64,000 nucleotides of DNA from Halorhabdus salina (GCF_013839425.1 NZ_JACDNP010000010.1:27405-91404); one strand, 5' to 3'. Positions 8,860-17,864 are shown, counted from the stretch's first letter. Program-made: numbers and translations. The notes: generated by a model not told the origin, from the letters alone.

Positions 8860-9631
8860 ACTGGTGAACGTCTCCTCGACATATCTGAAAACTATTCACT
8901 TAACAGCCCCGTACCAGTGTTTCACGTTGAGCAACAGCCTCACTGTAAACATAATTCATACACCACATATATCACGTAATAGAATCCATCCCACAGTTTC
9001 AGTATCCGCACCACTGTCCGCGGAGACATGTGCATATACACGCCACAATCAGCTATGCCTGGAGGAAGACGCTCGGACTCAGCGGCGGTCCGGATTATTC
9101 GATTATGTGATAGCATTTGGTACGCCATTTAGCAGAAATCGGTACTATAGTCGCTAAAGAAGGTGATCTATACAATAGTAACGTCAAGCAAGTGGTTCTA
9201 ATATATAACACATCGCCTGTTAGCTGGCCCTTGGCTCTTCTGTCGCTCACAGATCCCTGAGTGACGACATCCACTCGTCGTTTTACGGATCGATCGGCCC
9301 GTGTGACGCGCTCGGAGGCCCACAGCAGGGTGGAGTCCGATGACGGGGCAACCACCCAATTGACGGGTGATTTTGCGGTGGCAAGCAAGAGACTCACTAT
9401 GGATATTCGATCAGCGACTGCATTCTGACGCAGCCAGGATGACACTATGTTTTCGTCAACTTGGAGACGGCCGGTGGGCGCGTCGGCTGGGGGAAGCTAC
9501 ACTCAATGGCGAGGGCTCGGCCGAAGATTCATTTCGAATTGCCGGCGCGCGGCAACTCTCGGCATCACCCGTTCTCGGAGCGGTTTTTCGACGACGGTGG
9601 GCTCTTTTATCGGGCTCCCGATCGCGTATGT
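8860..9631. other. Intergenic region upstream of moaB, no clear gene
   Basis: About 770 bp between the divergent lipoprotein and moaB genes. Short frames on both strands have atypical composition (Cys, Ile and Ser rich) and match nothing I recognise. AT-rich TATA-like sequences occur around 9197-9208. The moaB promoter is probably the box CTTTTATCGG at 9603-9612, about 25 bp before the ATG, consistent with a leaderless transcript. Confidence 0.4.
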
Positions 9632-10132
9632 ATGAGTCCACACCACGATCACGGTGTCGACGAGGTGGGGGTCGCCCTCGTGACGATATCAACTTCACGG
9701 ACGAAAGCGACGGATGCTGCCGGTGATGCCATCGTCGCGGTGGCCAAGGACGCACCCGACGTGACGCTTTCCGATCGGCGACTCGTTGGCGACGATGCCG
9801 ACGCAATCGATGCGACGATCGGTGACCTCGTTGATGACCCGACCGTCGACGCGATTGTCACGACGGGTGGGACAGGGATCACGCCGGACGACGTGACGAT
9901 CGATGTCGCCGAGGCTCGCTTCGACGCCGAACTACCGGGATTTGGCGAACACTTCAGGCGACGGTCGATCGAGAACGTCGGCACGCACGCGATTGCGACC
10001 CGGGCGACCGCTGGCGTCACCGACCAGACTCTGGTTTTCTGCTTGCCTGGCAGCAAAGACGCCGCTGTCCTCGGGGTCGAGGAAATCGTCGTGCCGGAAG
10101 TCGCCCATCTCGTCGCGATGGCAACCCGCTAG
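9632..10132 (+). CDS. moaB: Molybdopterin adenylyltransferase-type protein MoaB
   Basis: A 166-residue MoaB/Mog-family protein that in archaea adenylylates molybdopterin before metal insertion. The family's core motifs are present: 'AIVTTGGTGITPDDVTIDV' (the TGGTG pterin-binding loop) at about residues 70-88 and a C-terminal 'LPGSKDAA' loop. ATG at 9632 is used because homologues begin just before DEVGVALVTIS; the longer frame from 9461 adds an Arg-rich, non-halophilic extension. A TATA-like box 25 bp upstream supports this start. moaC follows 48 bp downstream with a perfect palindrome between them. Confidence 0.92.
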   Translation: MSPHHDHGVDEVGVALVTISTSRTKATDAAGDAIVAVAKDAPDVTLSDRRLVGDDADAIDATIGDLVDDPTVDAIVTTGGTGITPDDVTIDVAEARFDAELPGFGEHFRRRSIENVGTHAIATRATAGVTDQTLVFCLPGSKDAAVLGVEEIVVPEVAHLVAMATR

Positions 10133-10136
10133 ATCA

Positions 10137-10150
10137 GGTTCGGCCGAACC
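10137..10150. promoter_or_regulatory. 14-bp perfect palindrome between moaB and moaC
   Basis: GGTTCGGCCGAACC lies centred 37 bp before the moaC ATG. It is self-complementary without a loop, so it is more likely a protein-binding site than a terminator. Its half-sites are the inverse arrangement of the CGAA-N4-TTCG elements found near the nar genes. Confidence 0.35.
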
Positions 10151-10180
10151 TACAACACTGCTGGCGGTCAACGCCCATGT

Positions 10181-10675
10181 ATGACCGAAGAGTTCACCCA
10201 TGTCGAAGATGGGGCGGCCGACATGGTCGACGTCGGCGAGAAACCGGCCTCGAAGCGACGCGCAGTTGCGGCCGGATCGATTGCTCTTACGATCTCGACT
10301 GTCGAAGCGATACGCGAAGACGCCGTCGGGAAGGGCGACGTTCTCGCGACGGCCCGCATCGGCGCGATCCAGGCCGTCAAACACACCTGGGAGACAATCC
10401 CGCTCTGTCACCAGATCCCGATTACGAACGTCGACACGGCGTTCACCGTCGACGACGAGGCCGTTCACCTCCGCGTTGCCGTCGAGACGATCGGCCAGAC
10501 CGGCTGCGAGATGGAGGCCCTGCAAGGCGTGACGACGGGGTTGAACGTCGTCTGGGACATGGTCAAGGCCGCCGAGAAAGACGCGGATGGTGACTATCCC
10601 GAGACGGCAATTCGAGATGTCCGGGTCGTCGAGAAGACCGTCGAACGACTCACCACAGCCGACGAGACAGGCTGA
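10181..10675 (+). CDS. moaC: Cyclic pyranopterin monophosphate synthase MoaC
   Basis: A 164-residue MoaC, which converts 3',8-cyclo-dihydro-GTP to cPMP in the first stage of Moco synthesis. Recognisable features are 'MVDVGEKPASKRRAVA' near residue 15, the active-site segment 'IPLCHQIPIT' and the 'CEMEALQGV ... VWDMVKAAEK' region with the catalytic Lys. Its length is normal for the family. It is convergent with moaA, whose stop lies 38 bp away on the other strand. Confidence 0.95.
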   Translation: MTEEFTHVEDGAADMVDVGEKPASKRRAVAAGSIALTISTVEAIREDAVGKGDVLATARIGAIQAVKHTWETIPLCHQIPITNVDTAFTVDDEAVHLRVAVETIGQTGCEMEALQGVTTGLNVVWDMVKAAEKDADGDYPETAIRDVRVVEKTVERLTTADETG

Positions 10676-10713
10676 TCGTTCCGGCTGTCTTCGATGATAC
10701 TCGACTGTACCGC

Positions 10714-11757
10714 TTAGTCGTCTGTCCTCGGGGTTGGCACCTCGCGGTCGGCGTACTCGGGATTTTGCACCCATTCGCCGTCATCGCGTATCATGTACTC
10801 GCCGTAGTAGGGAATGCGTTCGGCGACAGCGGTCTCGAAGGCCGCGCGGATTTCCTTCCGGGAACACTCACCCAGCGAGACGCGCTCCTCGGGGCGGTTG
10901 AGACACCCCATCAAGTAGCCCTCCGGCGTCACTCGCACCCGGTGGCAGCTGGCACAGAAGTCCTCGTTGCCGACCGGATCGACGATCTCGACGATGCCAA
11001 CGCCGTCGACCGCTTCTACTGGCGGGCCATCGCCTGTCGCGTCGGCCCTGGCGGCACCCGCCGGGACGTGGTAGCGAGTCCGGTCGTGCATCTCGCGGGA
11101 CTCGATATCGACTGCGAGGTTGGACAGCCAGTCGTGGACGCGTTCGATTTCGATGGCCCATTCGGGATTCCTGACGAGTTCCGGCATGAACTCGATGAGT
11201 TGCAACACGAACCCGTCCCGGCCCGCGACGTACTCTACCAGATCGGGAACGTGTTGTGCAGTCTGCTCGAAAACGACCGCGTTGAGCTTGACGGGGTCGA
11301 GCTCGGCCTCGCGCGCGGCGTCGATCCCGGAAACGACCTGGTCGGACGCCCCGGCGTTCGTCAGGTCGGCAAACGCGGCGGGGTCGATCGCGTCCAGCGA
11401 GACGTTGACGCGTTGGAGGCCGGCCGCGGCAAGCCCTTCGGCCCGATCCGGGAGGAAGATGCCGTTGGTCGTCATCGAGACCTCCAGCGCTTCGGGCGCG
11501 CGCCGGACGATCGCTTCGAGATCGGTACGTAACAGCGGTTCTCCGCCGGTGAGCTTGACGGCGTCGACGCCCATTTCGGCCGCCACATCCAGAATGCGGA
11601 CCACTTCAGCAGTCCCCAGCTCGTCCTCGCGGGGGGCCATCGGGCCGCGGGTGTCGCCGAGTCCCTCGTTGTGGCAATACACGCAATCGAAGTTACACCG
11701 GTCTGTCAGCGACACCCGGATCCCGGTGAGCTCCCGATCGAAGCGGTCCGCGAGCAT
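10714..11757 (-). CDS. moaA: GTP 3',8-cyclase MoaA (radical SAM)
   Basis: A 347-residue radical SAM enzyme that starts Moco biosynthesis from GTP. The N-terminal cluster motif CNFDCVYC (CX3CX2C) at about residues 22-29, '[10 protein letters not shown]', and the C-terminal cluster '[18 protein letters not shown]' are all present. The C-terminus is 'PTPRTDD', not the Gly-Gly end of bacterial MoaA. It is divergent from moeA (start 11872) across 114 bp that contain AT-rich promoter elements for both directions. Confidence 0.95.
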   Translation of the reverse strand: MLADRFDRELTGIRVSLTDRCNFDCVYCHNEGLGDTRGPMAPREDELGTAEVVRILDVAAEMGVDAVKLTGGEPLLRTDLEAIVRRAPEALEVSMTTNGIFLPDRAEGLAAAGLQRVNVSLDAIDPAAFADLTNAGASDQVVSGIDAAREAELDPVKLNAVVFEQTAQHVPDLVEYVAGRDGFVLQLIEFMPELVRNPEWAIEIERVHDWLSNLAVDIESREMHDRTRYHVPAGAARADATGDGPPVEAVDGVGIVEIVDPVGNEDFCASCHRVRVTPEGYLMGCLNRPEERVSLGECSRKEIRAAFETAVAERIPYYGEYMIRDDGEWVQNPEYADREVPTPRTDD

Positions 11758-11871
11758 GTTCTATACTCTGTGATCCAGGTACCTAAAAAGGCGCGCCAGT
11801 TCTACACACCCGGTAGGCAGACCGAACATGGTCCCGACTCGTTTTTTGCCCGGGGGCACTGACCTCTGCAC

Positions 11872-13083
11872 ATGGCTCATAGTCACGGAGCCGGGTTCCA
11901 GTCGGTGACGCGACTTGCCGACGCCCGCCAGCAACTGCTGGAACTGATCGTGCCACACGACTGGACTGACGCCGTCTCTCCGGACGACGCTATCGGTCGA
12001 GTGCTCGCTGCGTCGGTCGACGCACAACGACCTGTTCCGCACTTCGAGCGTGCGGCAATGGATGGGTACGCTGTCCGGGCTGCCGACACGACGGGCGCAG
12101 CCAGTCGGTCCCCTCGACGGTTGAGGCCCGCCAATGGGGCGCTTTCGGCCGGCGATGCCGTCCGCGTCCATACCGGACAACCGATTCCCGACGGTGCGGA
12201 CGCCGTGGTCATGATCGAACACGTCACCGAGCGGGACGAAGATATTGCCGTCGAGACGGCTGTTGGGCCTGGCGAAAACGTTTCCCCGGTTGGTGAGGAT
12301 ATTCCTTCGGGCCGGGAGTTGTTCGACGCGGGACATCGACTCGGGCCGGCCGACGTCGCGCTTCTCGACGCGACGGGCGTGACCGACGTGCAGACCAGGG
12401 AAGCGCCGACGGTCGGGGTCGTGCCGACTGGCGAAGAACTCGTCGCGGCCGATCCCGACCCGGGCGAAGTTGTCGAGACCAATGGGACGATGGTCGCCGG
12501 ACTGGTCGAGCAGTGGGGTGGTCAGGCGACGAAATCCGAGATCGTCACTGACGACGCTGACAGGCTATCCGATGCCATCGCGAGTCGAACCGATCGAGAT
12601 CTGCTCGTGACCACCGGTGGCTCTTCCGTGGGCGAACGAGACCTGTTGCCGGCGGTGATCGATTCGATCGGCGAGGTGGTCGTCCACGGTGTCGCGATCA
12701 AGCCCGGACATCCTGTCGGGTTCGGGACTGTCGATCAGACGCCGGTCTTGGTCCTGCCGGGCTATCCGGTCTCGTGTTACGTCGGTGCCGTACAGCTACT
12801 CCGGCCGGCACTGGCCCGCGCCGCCGGACGCGATCTGCCGTCGATCCATACTTTCGACGCGGAACTGGACCGCAAGATAGTCAGCGAGCCGGGCGTTCGA
12901 ACCTTCGCGAGAGTGCGCCGAAGCGAGGACGTCCCTGAGCACATCGAACCGATTCGGGTTGCGGGCGCGAGCGTACTGTCGAGTGTCACTGATGCCGATG
13001 GCTGGGTGGTCGTCCCCGAGTCCGTCGAGGGGTTCCAGGCGGGCGAGACTGTCCCAGTCGAGGACTGGCGGGCTACCCGCTGA
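11872..13083 (+). CDS. moeA: Molybdopterin molybdotransferase MoeA (copy 1)
   Basis: A 403-residue MoeA that ligates molybdate (or tungstate) to adenylated molybdopterin. The N-terminal motif 'RAAMDGYAVRA', the 'GVVPTGEEL' strand, 'VTTGGSSVGERD', 'GVAIKPGHPVGFG' and 'LPGYPVSCYV' follow the usual MoeA domain order. It is one of two MoeA proteins in the window; this one lacks the extra C-terminal domain of the second. Its stop codon overlaps by 11 bp the end of the convergent DUF2061 gene. Confidence 0.95.
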   Translation: MAHSHGAGFQSVTRLADARQQLLELIVPHDWTDAVSPDDAIGRVLAASVDAQRPVPHFERAAMDGYAVRAADTTGAASRSPRRLRPANGALSAGDAVRVHTGQPIPDGADAVVMIEHVTERDEDIAVETAVGPGENVSPVGEDIPSGRELFDAGHRLGPADVALLDATGVTDVQTREAPTVGVVPTGEELVAADPDPGEVVETNGTMVAGLVEQWGGQATKSEIVTDDADRLSDAIASRTDRDLLVTTGGSSVGERDLLPAVIDSIGEVVVHGVAIKPGHPVGFGTVDQTPVLVLPGYPVSCYVGAVQLLRPALARAAGRDLPSIHTFDAELDRKIVSEPGVRTFARVRRSEDVPEHIEPIRVAGASVLSSVTDADGWVVVPESVEGFQAGETVPVEDWRATR

Positions 13084-13318
13084 CGTCCTCAACGCCCCAC
13101 GCGATTCGGTCCCAGAGGCGCTCGTACCCGTAATAGGTCCCCGTTTTGACGACGTTCGTGACCAGTCCGATACTGAATGCCTGGTCGAGTTCTCCGGTCA
13201 CCGCCAACGCGACGACGATGGTAACGAGGACCATCACCGTCCGGTAGAGCAGCGTCTTCACGAGAGCTCGCGAACGAGCCTGTCGAGCCCGTTTTCGGAA
13301 TATTGAGCGGATCGACAT
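13073..13318 (-). CDS. DUF2061-type membrane protein
   Basis: An 81-residue protein with two membrane segments, of the DUF2061 type (RALVKTLLYRTVMVLVTI ... SIGLVTNVVKTGTYYGYERLWDRI). The Arg-rich N-terminus starting MSIRSIFRKRARQ at 13318 is preferred. A longer frame from 13387 is possible but begins with non-conserved residues. The function is unknown. It ends inside the last codons of the convergent moeA gene. Confidence 0.8.
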   Translation of the reverse strand: MSIRSIFRKRARQARSRALVKTLLYRTVMVLVTIVVALAVTGELDQAFSIGLVTNVVKTGTYYGYERLWDRIAWGVEDVSG

Positions 13319-13399
13319 ACATGGAAGCATTGCCGCTGAGTACTCGAAAGTCTCGATGAACCGATTCTCGGGAACGGGGCGCGGCATCGCTCCCCAACG

Positions 13400-14227
13400 C
13401 TATCGCTCGTGAGCCCAGAAATCGTCCTCGACGGTCACTTCCTTTTTGAACAGTGGGACCTCGTCTTTCACGCGATCGATGGTGTCCTCAACTGCTCTGA
13501 AGGCCTCGGCCCGATGTCCGGCGAGGACGACCACGTAGACGACATCTGCACCGGCTTCGACGACGCCTGTCCGGTGATTGACTAGCACTTCGAAGACGCC
13601 CTCCCGGTCGGTCAACTCCTCCCGGATCGTCTCGACGCGCTCGGCGGCGATCTCGTCGTAGCGCTCGAATTCGAGGGATTCCGTCCGGGCGTCGTCGGGG
13701 CCATTTTTCGCACGGACGCGGCCGGTGAAGGTCGCGATCGCACCAGCGTACTCGGCCTGTTCGGATTCAGCGGCTCGCGCGATTAGCGCTGTCAGGGTCT
13801 CGTAGGGGTCGACCCCCTCGATCGCCTGGACGGCCGCCTCTAGGTCCACGCTGTCTGCCGAACTTGCGGACAAGAGTGCCTCGCCGGCGTGCTCTCGCCC
13901 ACCGAGTGCGATTGCCGGAAGCGCCGTGTCGCTGTATCCCTCGACGAGCACGTACTCGTAGTCGGGCGCGAGGTCGTCGAGGGTATCCCCGAGCGTTCGG
14001 TCTGTTCCCGTGGCGAACCACGTTCCATCACCCTGGATACCGTAGGTTTCGGTGGCGCCTGCCTCCCGATGGCGTGCGGTGTCGGTTCCGGCGGTGTCGA
14101 TATCGGGCGGACACCGTAGGTGCTTGACCGTCGCGACCGGGCCACGGTCGGCGAGTAGCTCGGTCAGGCGCTCGACCAGTGTTGTCTTGCCTGCGTCGGA
14201 GGGGCCAACAATCGAAACCGGTTTCAT
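13400..14227 (-). CDS. MobB-MoaE fusion protein
   Basis: A 275-residue fusion of two Moco proteins. Residues 1-140 are MobB-like, with the P-loop 'GPSDAGKTTLVERL' and the 'EYVLVEGYSD' Walker B region; this NTPase helps attach GMP to Moco. Residues 150-275 are MoaE, the large subunit of molybdopterin synthase ('ATFTGRVRAKN', 'LVNHRTGVVEAGADVVYVVV', 'VPLFKKEV'). ATG at 14227 matches MobB starts; the longer frame is Ser/Arg rich. Joining an early step (sulfur insertion) and a late step (nucleotide attachment) in one chain suggests co-regulation or channelling. Confidence 0.92.
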   Translation of the reverse strand: MKPVSIVGPSDAGKTTLVERLTELLADRGPVATVKHLRCPPDIDTAGTDTARHREAGATETYGIQGDGTWFATGTDRTLGDTLDDLAPDYEYVLVEGYSDTALPAIALGGREHAGEALLSASSADSVDLEAAVQAIEGVDPYETLTALIARAAESEQAEYAGAIATFTGRVRAKNGPDDARTESLEFERYDEIAAERVETIREELTDREGVFEVLVNHRTGVVEAGADVVYVVVLAGHRAEAFRAVEDTIDRVKDEVPLFKKEVTVEDDFWAHER

Positions 14228-14330
14228 CGTTTCTACTAGAGAGAGCACTCCGCTTGAACCTGCTGGCGAAAGTGTCCGGCCGAACGCGTTCACCAGCGTG
14301 CTTTTCGGCGCCCGGGGCCTACGAGATCCT

Positions 14331-16190
14331 ATGACAGAGCGCCAGGAACTGCGCGAACTGGTGGCACCCGAGGACGCGCGCGAGGCGATCGCGGCCTTCG
14401 AGGCCCCTGATCGAGTCGTGACGATCCCGGTCGAGTCCGCGTCCGGTCGCGTGCTCGCCGAACCGATCACAGCGCCGATCGACGTTCCTGGCTTCGATCG
14501 GGCGGCGATGGACGGCTACGCCGTCCGGGCGACGGACACGACGGGGGCCGGGGAGACACATCTTGTCGAACTCTCCATCAGTGGATCGCTGGCGGCCGGC
14601 CAGCAACCAGCCGGGCATCTCGAGCCGGAAACGGCCATCGAGATCGCCACCGGCGCAGTCCTGCCGCCCGGCGCGGACGCCGTCGTGAAAGTCGAACGCA
14701 CCGAGCGCCGGGGCGAGACCGTCGCCGTCGAGCAGGCCGTCCCACCCGGGACAAACGTCGCGCCCGCGGGCAGTGACGTCGCGGCCGGTGATCGCACGCT
14801 GAGTGGCGGCACGCGACTCGCGCCGCGAACGCTGGGGCTGCTTTCGGCGATCGGCCGTGAGACTGTCCCTGTCCGTGCCCGCCCGGACGTCGGCGTCATT
14901 TCGACCGGTGCGGAACTCGTCGCTCCCGGCACTGATCTCGATCACGCCGCCGGACAGATCTACGACGTCAACGAAACCACTCTCTCCAGTGCGGTCCGGG
15001 CGGCGGGCGCGAAACCGGTCCCGTATGGCACGGTCGAAGACGACGAGGACGCGATTCGCGAGACGGTACAGCGAGCGGCCGATGCGTGTGATCTCGTCCT
15101 CACCTCCGGGTCGACCAGCGCCGGCAGTGGCGACATGCTGTACCGGATTGTCGCGGAAGACGGCGAACTGTCCGTCCACGGCGTCGCGATCAAGCCCGGC
15201 AAGCCGACGGTCGTGGGCCGGTACGACGGGACGCCGCTTGTCGGCTTGCCTGGCTATCCCGTCTCGGCACTGTCGATTTTCCGGTTGCTGGTCGCGCCGA
15301 CGCTCCGCCGGTGGACGGGCACCGATCGCGACACAAAGACTGTCGACGCCCGACTGGCCGTCGAAGAACGGTACGCCGAGGGACGCCACCGCGCGCTGCC
15401 GGTCGGATTGATTCGGGATGGCGCGGATGAACTCCTGGCCTATCCCGTCGACCGGGGCAGCGGCGCGACGACGAGCCTGGCCTATGCCGACGGGGTCGTC
15501 GAAATGGCGGCAGACACCCGTGTGCTTTCGGCCGGCGAAGCTGTCACCGTCGAGCGGTTCTCGACGGCTGATCGACCCCCCGCCCTACTGGCGGTCGGGG
15601 AGTCTGACCCCGGGTTCGCGGCCGCGATCGCCGGGATCGACGCCACCCGTTATCGCACAATCGGGGCCCGCGGCGGTGCCCGCTGGCTCCGGGACGGCAT
15701 CGCCGACGTCGCCGTCCTCACCGGCGATACCGACCGCGAGGACGGCCAGACGCTTGCGACCTGGACGCGTGAGTGGGGCCTGGTCCGTTCCGCGGACGCT
15801 GCCGACGTCGAATCGATCGAGGAGCTAGCTGTCGGGGACTATCGGTTGGTCAATCGCGACCGCGAGTCGGGGCTGCGAGCGGCCTTCGACGCAGTGATCG
15901 ACGAACGGTCTGATCCCGAGGCACTGCGTGACGCGATCGACGGCTACGACGTGGCGGTCCCGGGCGTCGAGAGCCCTGCCCGCCGCGTCGCCCGCGGTGA
16001 CGCCGATGTCGGGCTTGGCCTGCGATCGACCGCGAGTGATCTTGGGCTGGCGTTCCTGCCGCTTGGTACCCAGCGCGTGCGTGCCGTCGCAGCGACCGAT
16101 CGAACCGGGAAATCCGGAGTCGCTTCTCTGGTACGGACCCTCGACGATGCTAGTTTCCTTGCCGGCCTGGATGGCTATGCATCCGACTGA
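14331..16190 (+). CDS. MoeA with C-terminal periplasmic-binding-protein-like domain (copy 2)
   Basis: A 619-residue protein. Residues 1-395 are a full MoeA molybdotransferase (DRAAMDGYAVRATDT, 'STGAELVAPG', 'TSGSTSAGSGDML', 'GVAIKPGKPTVVG', 'LPGYPVSALS'). Residues 410-619 are a PBP-like ligand-binding domain often found attached to archaeal MoeA, possibly a molybdate or cofactor sensor. ATG at 14331 is used because it opens with TERQELREL as in homologues; the frame upstream is antisense to the mobB-moaE gene. It is divergent from that gene and overlaps mobA, which starts inside its last seven codons. Confidence 0.93.
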   Translation: MTERQELRELVAPEDAREAIAAFEAPDRVVTIPVESASGRVLAEPITAPIDVPGFDRAAMDGYAVRATDTTGAGETHLVELSISGSLAAGQQPAGHLEPETAIEIATGAVLPPGADAVVKVERTERRGETVAVEQAVPPGTNVAPAGSDVAAGDRTLSGGTRLAPRTLGLLSAIGRETVPVRARPDVGVISTGAELVAPGTDLDHAAGQIYDVNETTLSSAVRAAGAKPVPYGTVEDDEDAIRETVQRAADACDLVLTSGSTSAGSGDMLYRIVAEDGELSVHGVAIKPGKPTVVGRYDGTPLVGLPGYPVSALSIFRLLVAPTLRRWTGTDRDTKTVDARLAVEERYAEGRHRALPVGLIRDGADELLAYPVDRGSGATTSLAYADGVVEMAADTRVLSAGEAVTVERFSTADRPPALLAVGESDPGFAAAIAGIDATRYRTIGARGGARWLRDGIADVAVLTGDTDREDGQTLATWTREWGLVRSADAADVESIEELAVGDYRLVNRDRESGLRAAFDAVIDERSDPEALRDAIDGYDVAVPGVESPARRVARGDADVGLGLRSTASDLGLAFLPLGTQRVRAVAATDRTGKSGVASLVRTLDDASFLAGLDGYASD

Positions 16191-16830
16191 CGACGCGACG
16201 GCGGTCGTCCTGGCCGGCGGGGAGAGTCGACGCTTCGCCGATGGTCCGAAAGCCCTCGCTGCCGTCGACGGGGAGCCGATGCTCGAACGCGTCGTCCGGG
16301 TGGCTGCATCAATTACTGACGGGACGCCGATCGTCGCCGTTGCCTCGACCGACCAGCGTGAGGGCTATGCCGACGCCCTGGATACAGCCGTGCGGTTCGT
16401 CGTCGACGACGGCGATCGCGCGGGGCCGCTCGCGGGGCTGGAACGTGGCGTCGCTGTCGCTGACTCGGCGTGGCTGCTCGTCCTCGCCTGTGACCTTCCG
16501 CTGGTCGACCCGGGGGTACTCTCGTGGCTTGCGGACCACCATTCCCCGGAAATCGACGCGATCGTCCCGGAGACCGGAGGCGAGACACACCCGCTACACG
16601 CGTGGTATCGCCGGCCGTCGATGGCCGAGGCGCTCGCCGCCTCACCGGCGACGAAACGCGTCCGGGACATCCTCGATCGACTGGCAGTACGGACGATTCC
16701 GGCGGCGAAACTCCCGGCCGAATCCGATCTTGCGCGCTCGGTCAGGAACGTCAATACGGTCGCCGAGTTGCGACGCGTCCGACGGACCGTCGAAGACGGG
16801 CGCGCGGATGATGGGTCGGCCAATCGATAG
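16171..16830 (+). CDS. mobA: Molybdenum cofactor guanylyltransferase MobA
   Basis: A 219-residue MobA, which joins GMP to Mo-molybdopterin to give the bis-MGD cofactor needed by NarG. The nucleotide-binding start 'TAVVLAGGESRRFADGPKALA' (key residues GGxSxRxGxxKA, here with F and D) and 'LVLACDLPLVDP' are visible. Starts at 16171 or 16177 are equally possible. The gene overlaps moeA copy 2 by 20 bp in another frame, which implies translational coupling. Confidence 0.93.
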   Translation: MAMHPTDDATAVVLAGGESRRFADGPKALAAVDGEPMLERVVRVAASITDGTPIVAVASTDQREGYADALDTAVRFVVDDGDRAGPLAGLERGVAVADSAWLLVLACDLPLVDPGVLSWLADHHSPEIDAIVPETGGETHPLHAWYRRPSMAEALAASPATKRVRDILDRLAVRTIPAAKLPAESDLARSVRNVNTVAELRRVRRTVEDGRADDGSANR

Positions 16831-16851
16831 ATCACTGACGCTCACCGACGC

Positions 16852-16863
16852 CGAAGATGTTCG
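16852..16863. promoter_or_regulatory. CGAA-N4-TTCG inverted repeat (copy 1 of 5)
   Basis: CGAAGATGTTCG lies 20 bp downstream of the mobA stop and 33 bp before the GTG of the GluTR-like gene. A TATA-like CTATTAGG follows at 16871-16878, centred 17 bp from the repeat centre and about 22 bp before the start codon. The arrangement fits an activator site just upstream of the TATA box of a leaderless gene. Confidence 0.6.
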
Positions 16864-16895
16864 ATGAAGACTATTAGGCTGTACTGATCCATTGA

Positions 16896-17177
16896 GTGTC
16901 TGTGCAGCGTCACGCGAGCCGAGCCGAACAGGGTGATCCCGATCTGCAGGCTGCTGCCCGCCGTCTCCGCGAGCGGGCAGAGCGTGAGAAGCGGCGCCAG
17001 CTTGCAGTGGCCCGCCGGGACGTCGATGACCGCCACCACGAGGCCCTCGAACAACTGGCCGACCAACTCGTTGCGAGTCTGCTTTCCCGGCCCCAGGCAG
17101 CGCTGGCGCTGGCCAGCGAGCGTGGGGACGAGGAACTCGCGGAGACACTGCTTGACCTGTACGATCTGGAATCCTAA
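16896..17177 (+). CDS. Small protein resembling the glutamyl-tRNA reductase dimerisation domain
   Basis: A 93-residue, almost entirely helical protein. Its sequence 'LRERAEREKRRQLAVA ... ALEQLADQLVASLLSRP ... ASERGDEELAETLLDLYDL' closely follows the C-terminal dimerisation domain of glutamyl-tRNA reductase (HemA). The catalytic and NAD-binding domains of HemA are absent. Translation starts with GTG at 16896. It is convergent with the narO-type gene (1 bp apart at the stops) and carries its own CGAA-N4-TTCG element. Possible roles are binding to HemA to adjust haem supply during nitrate respiration, or an unrelated dimerisation role; both are inference. Confidence 0.75.
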   Translation: MSVQRHASRAEQGDPDLQAAARRLRERAEREKRRQLAVARRDVDDRHHEALEQLADQLVASLLSRPQAALALASERGDEELAETLLDLYDLES

Positions 17178-17864
17178 TCAGTCCGCATCGGGATTCCCTG
17201 GCGGGGAGGTCCGGCGCTCGCCGTCGGTTTCGAGACACTCAGCGAGCAGTTTCCGCTGTGCCGCCGCCAGGTGTTCGGTGAACGTCGGCGTCGCAATCCC
17301 GAGGTCGTCGGCGATCTCCTCGGCGCTCGCTTGCCGTGGGTACTCGAAGTACCCCTTCTCGTAGGCCGTCCGGAGCACTTCCCGTTGGCGGGACGTCAAT
17401 TCGTCCGGATCAGTGACCCACAGCGAGCCGGCATCGTTCTCCGGCGGTGCTCTGACCAGTTTCCCCACCTGGACGTCATCGTGGGTTTCCCGTAGCGCCG
17501 AGACGATGGCGCGTATTCCGTCGAGGTTCCGGGCGAGGACCGTCACGAACAAGGTACCGTCGGCGGCCTGGACGTTCCGGACGGTACAGCCCTCTCGCTC
17601 GATACACTCACAGACACAGCCCCGACCGGGTGTGCGCGCCAGTCGGTAAATGGTCCGGCGGTCGTCGCTGAATATAGCTGTCGCGTCGCCGAGAGAATCC
17701 GGCCGATCGCCGTCTCGGACGGTAAACTCGTCGTGGACGCGCCCCTCAGCGTCCGGGACAGCACTCCGTGAGACCGACGCGATCGGCCCGCACCCCCGGG
17801 AGGCGGCCGCCACGTCACACTGCCGTGGATCCTCGACGACGAGCTCGGCCCGAATTCCCTCCAT
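17178..17864 (-). CDS. narO: NarO-type anaerobic regulator (Cys-rich, bacterio-opsin-activator-like HTH)
   Basis: A 228-residue regulator. The N-terminal half carries six cysteines at 16, 25, 83, 85, 87 and 93 (CXCXCX5C in the second cluster), suited to an oxygen-sensitive metal centre. The C-terminal part (about 165-215, LTSRQREVLRTAYEKGYF ... ASAEEIADDLGIATPTFTEHL) is the bat-type HTH found in many haloarchaeal activators. NarO in Haloferax volcanii has this plan and activates nar and nir genes without oxygen. Its position, divergent from the nar operon, supports the assignment. Confidence 0.82.
   Translation of the reverse strand: MEGIRAELVVEDPRQCDVAAASRGCGPIASVSRSAVPDAEGRVHDEFTVRDGDRPDSLGDATAIFSDDRRTIYRLARTPGRGCVCECIEREGCTVRNVQAADGTLFVTVLARNLDGIRAIVSALRETHDDVQVGKLVRAPPENDAGSLWVTDPDELTSRQREVLRTAYEKGYFEYPRQASAEEIADDLGIATPTFTEHLAAAQRKLLAECLETDGERRTSPPGNPDAD

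Noticed and set aside
9095..9445. 116-codon minus-strand frame upstream of moaB
   Set aside because: Composition rich in Ser, Ile and Arg, no family resemblance, and no ribosome site or promoter support.
11841..11860. T-run followed by G/C-rich sequence before moeA as a terminator
   Set aside because: It lies upstream of moeA in the divergent promoter region and no stem is formed, so it is more likely promoter DNA.
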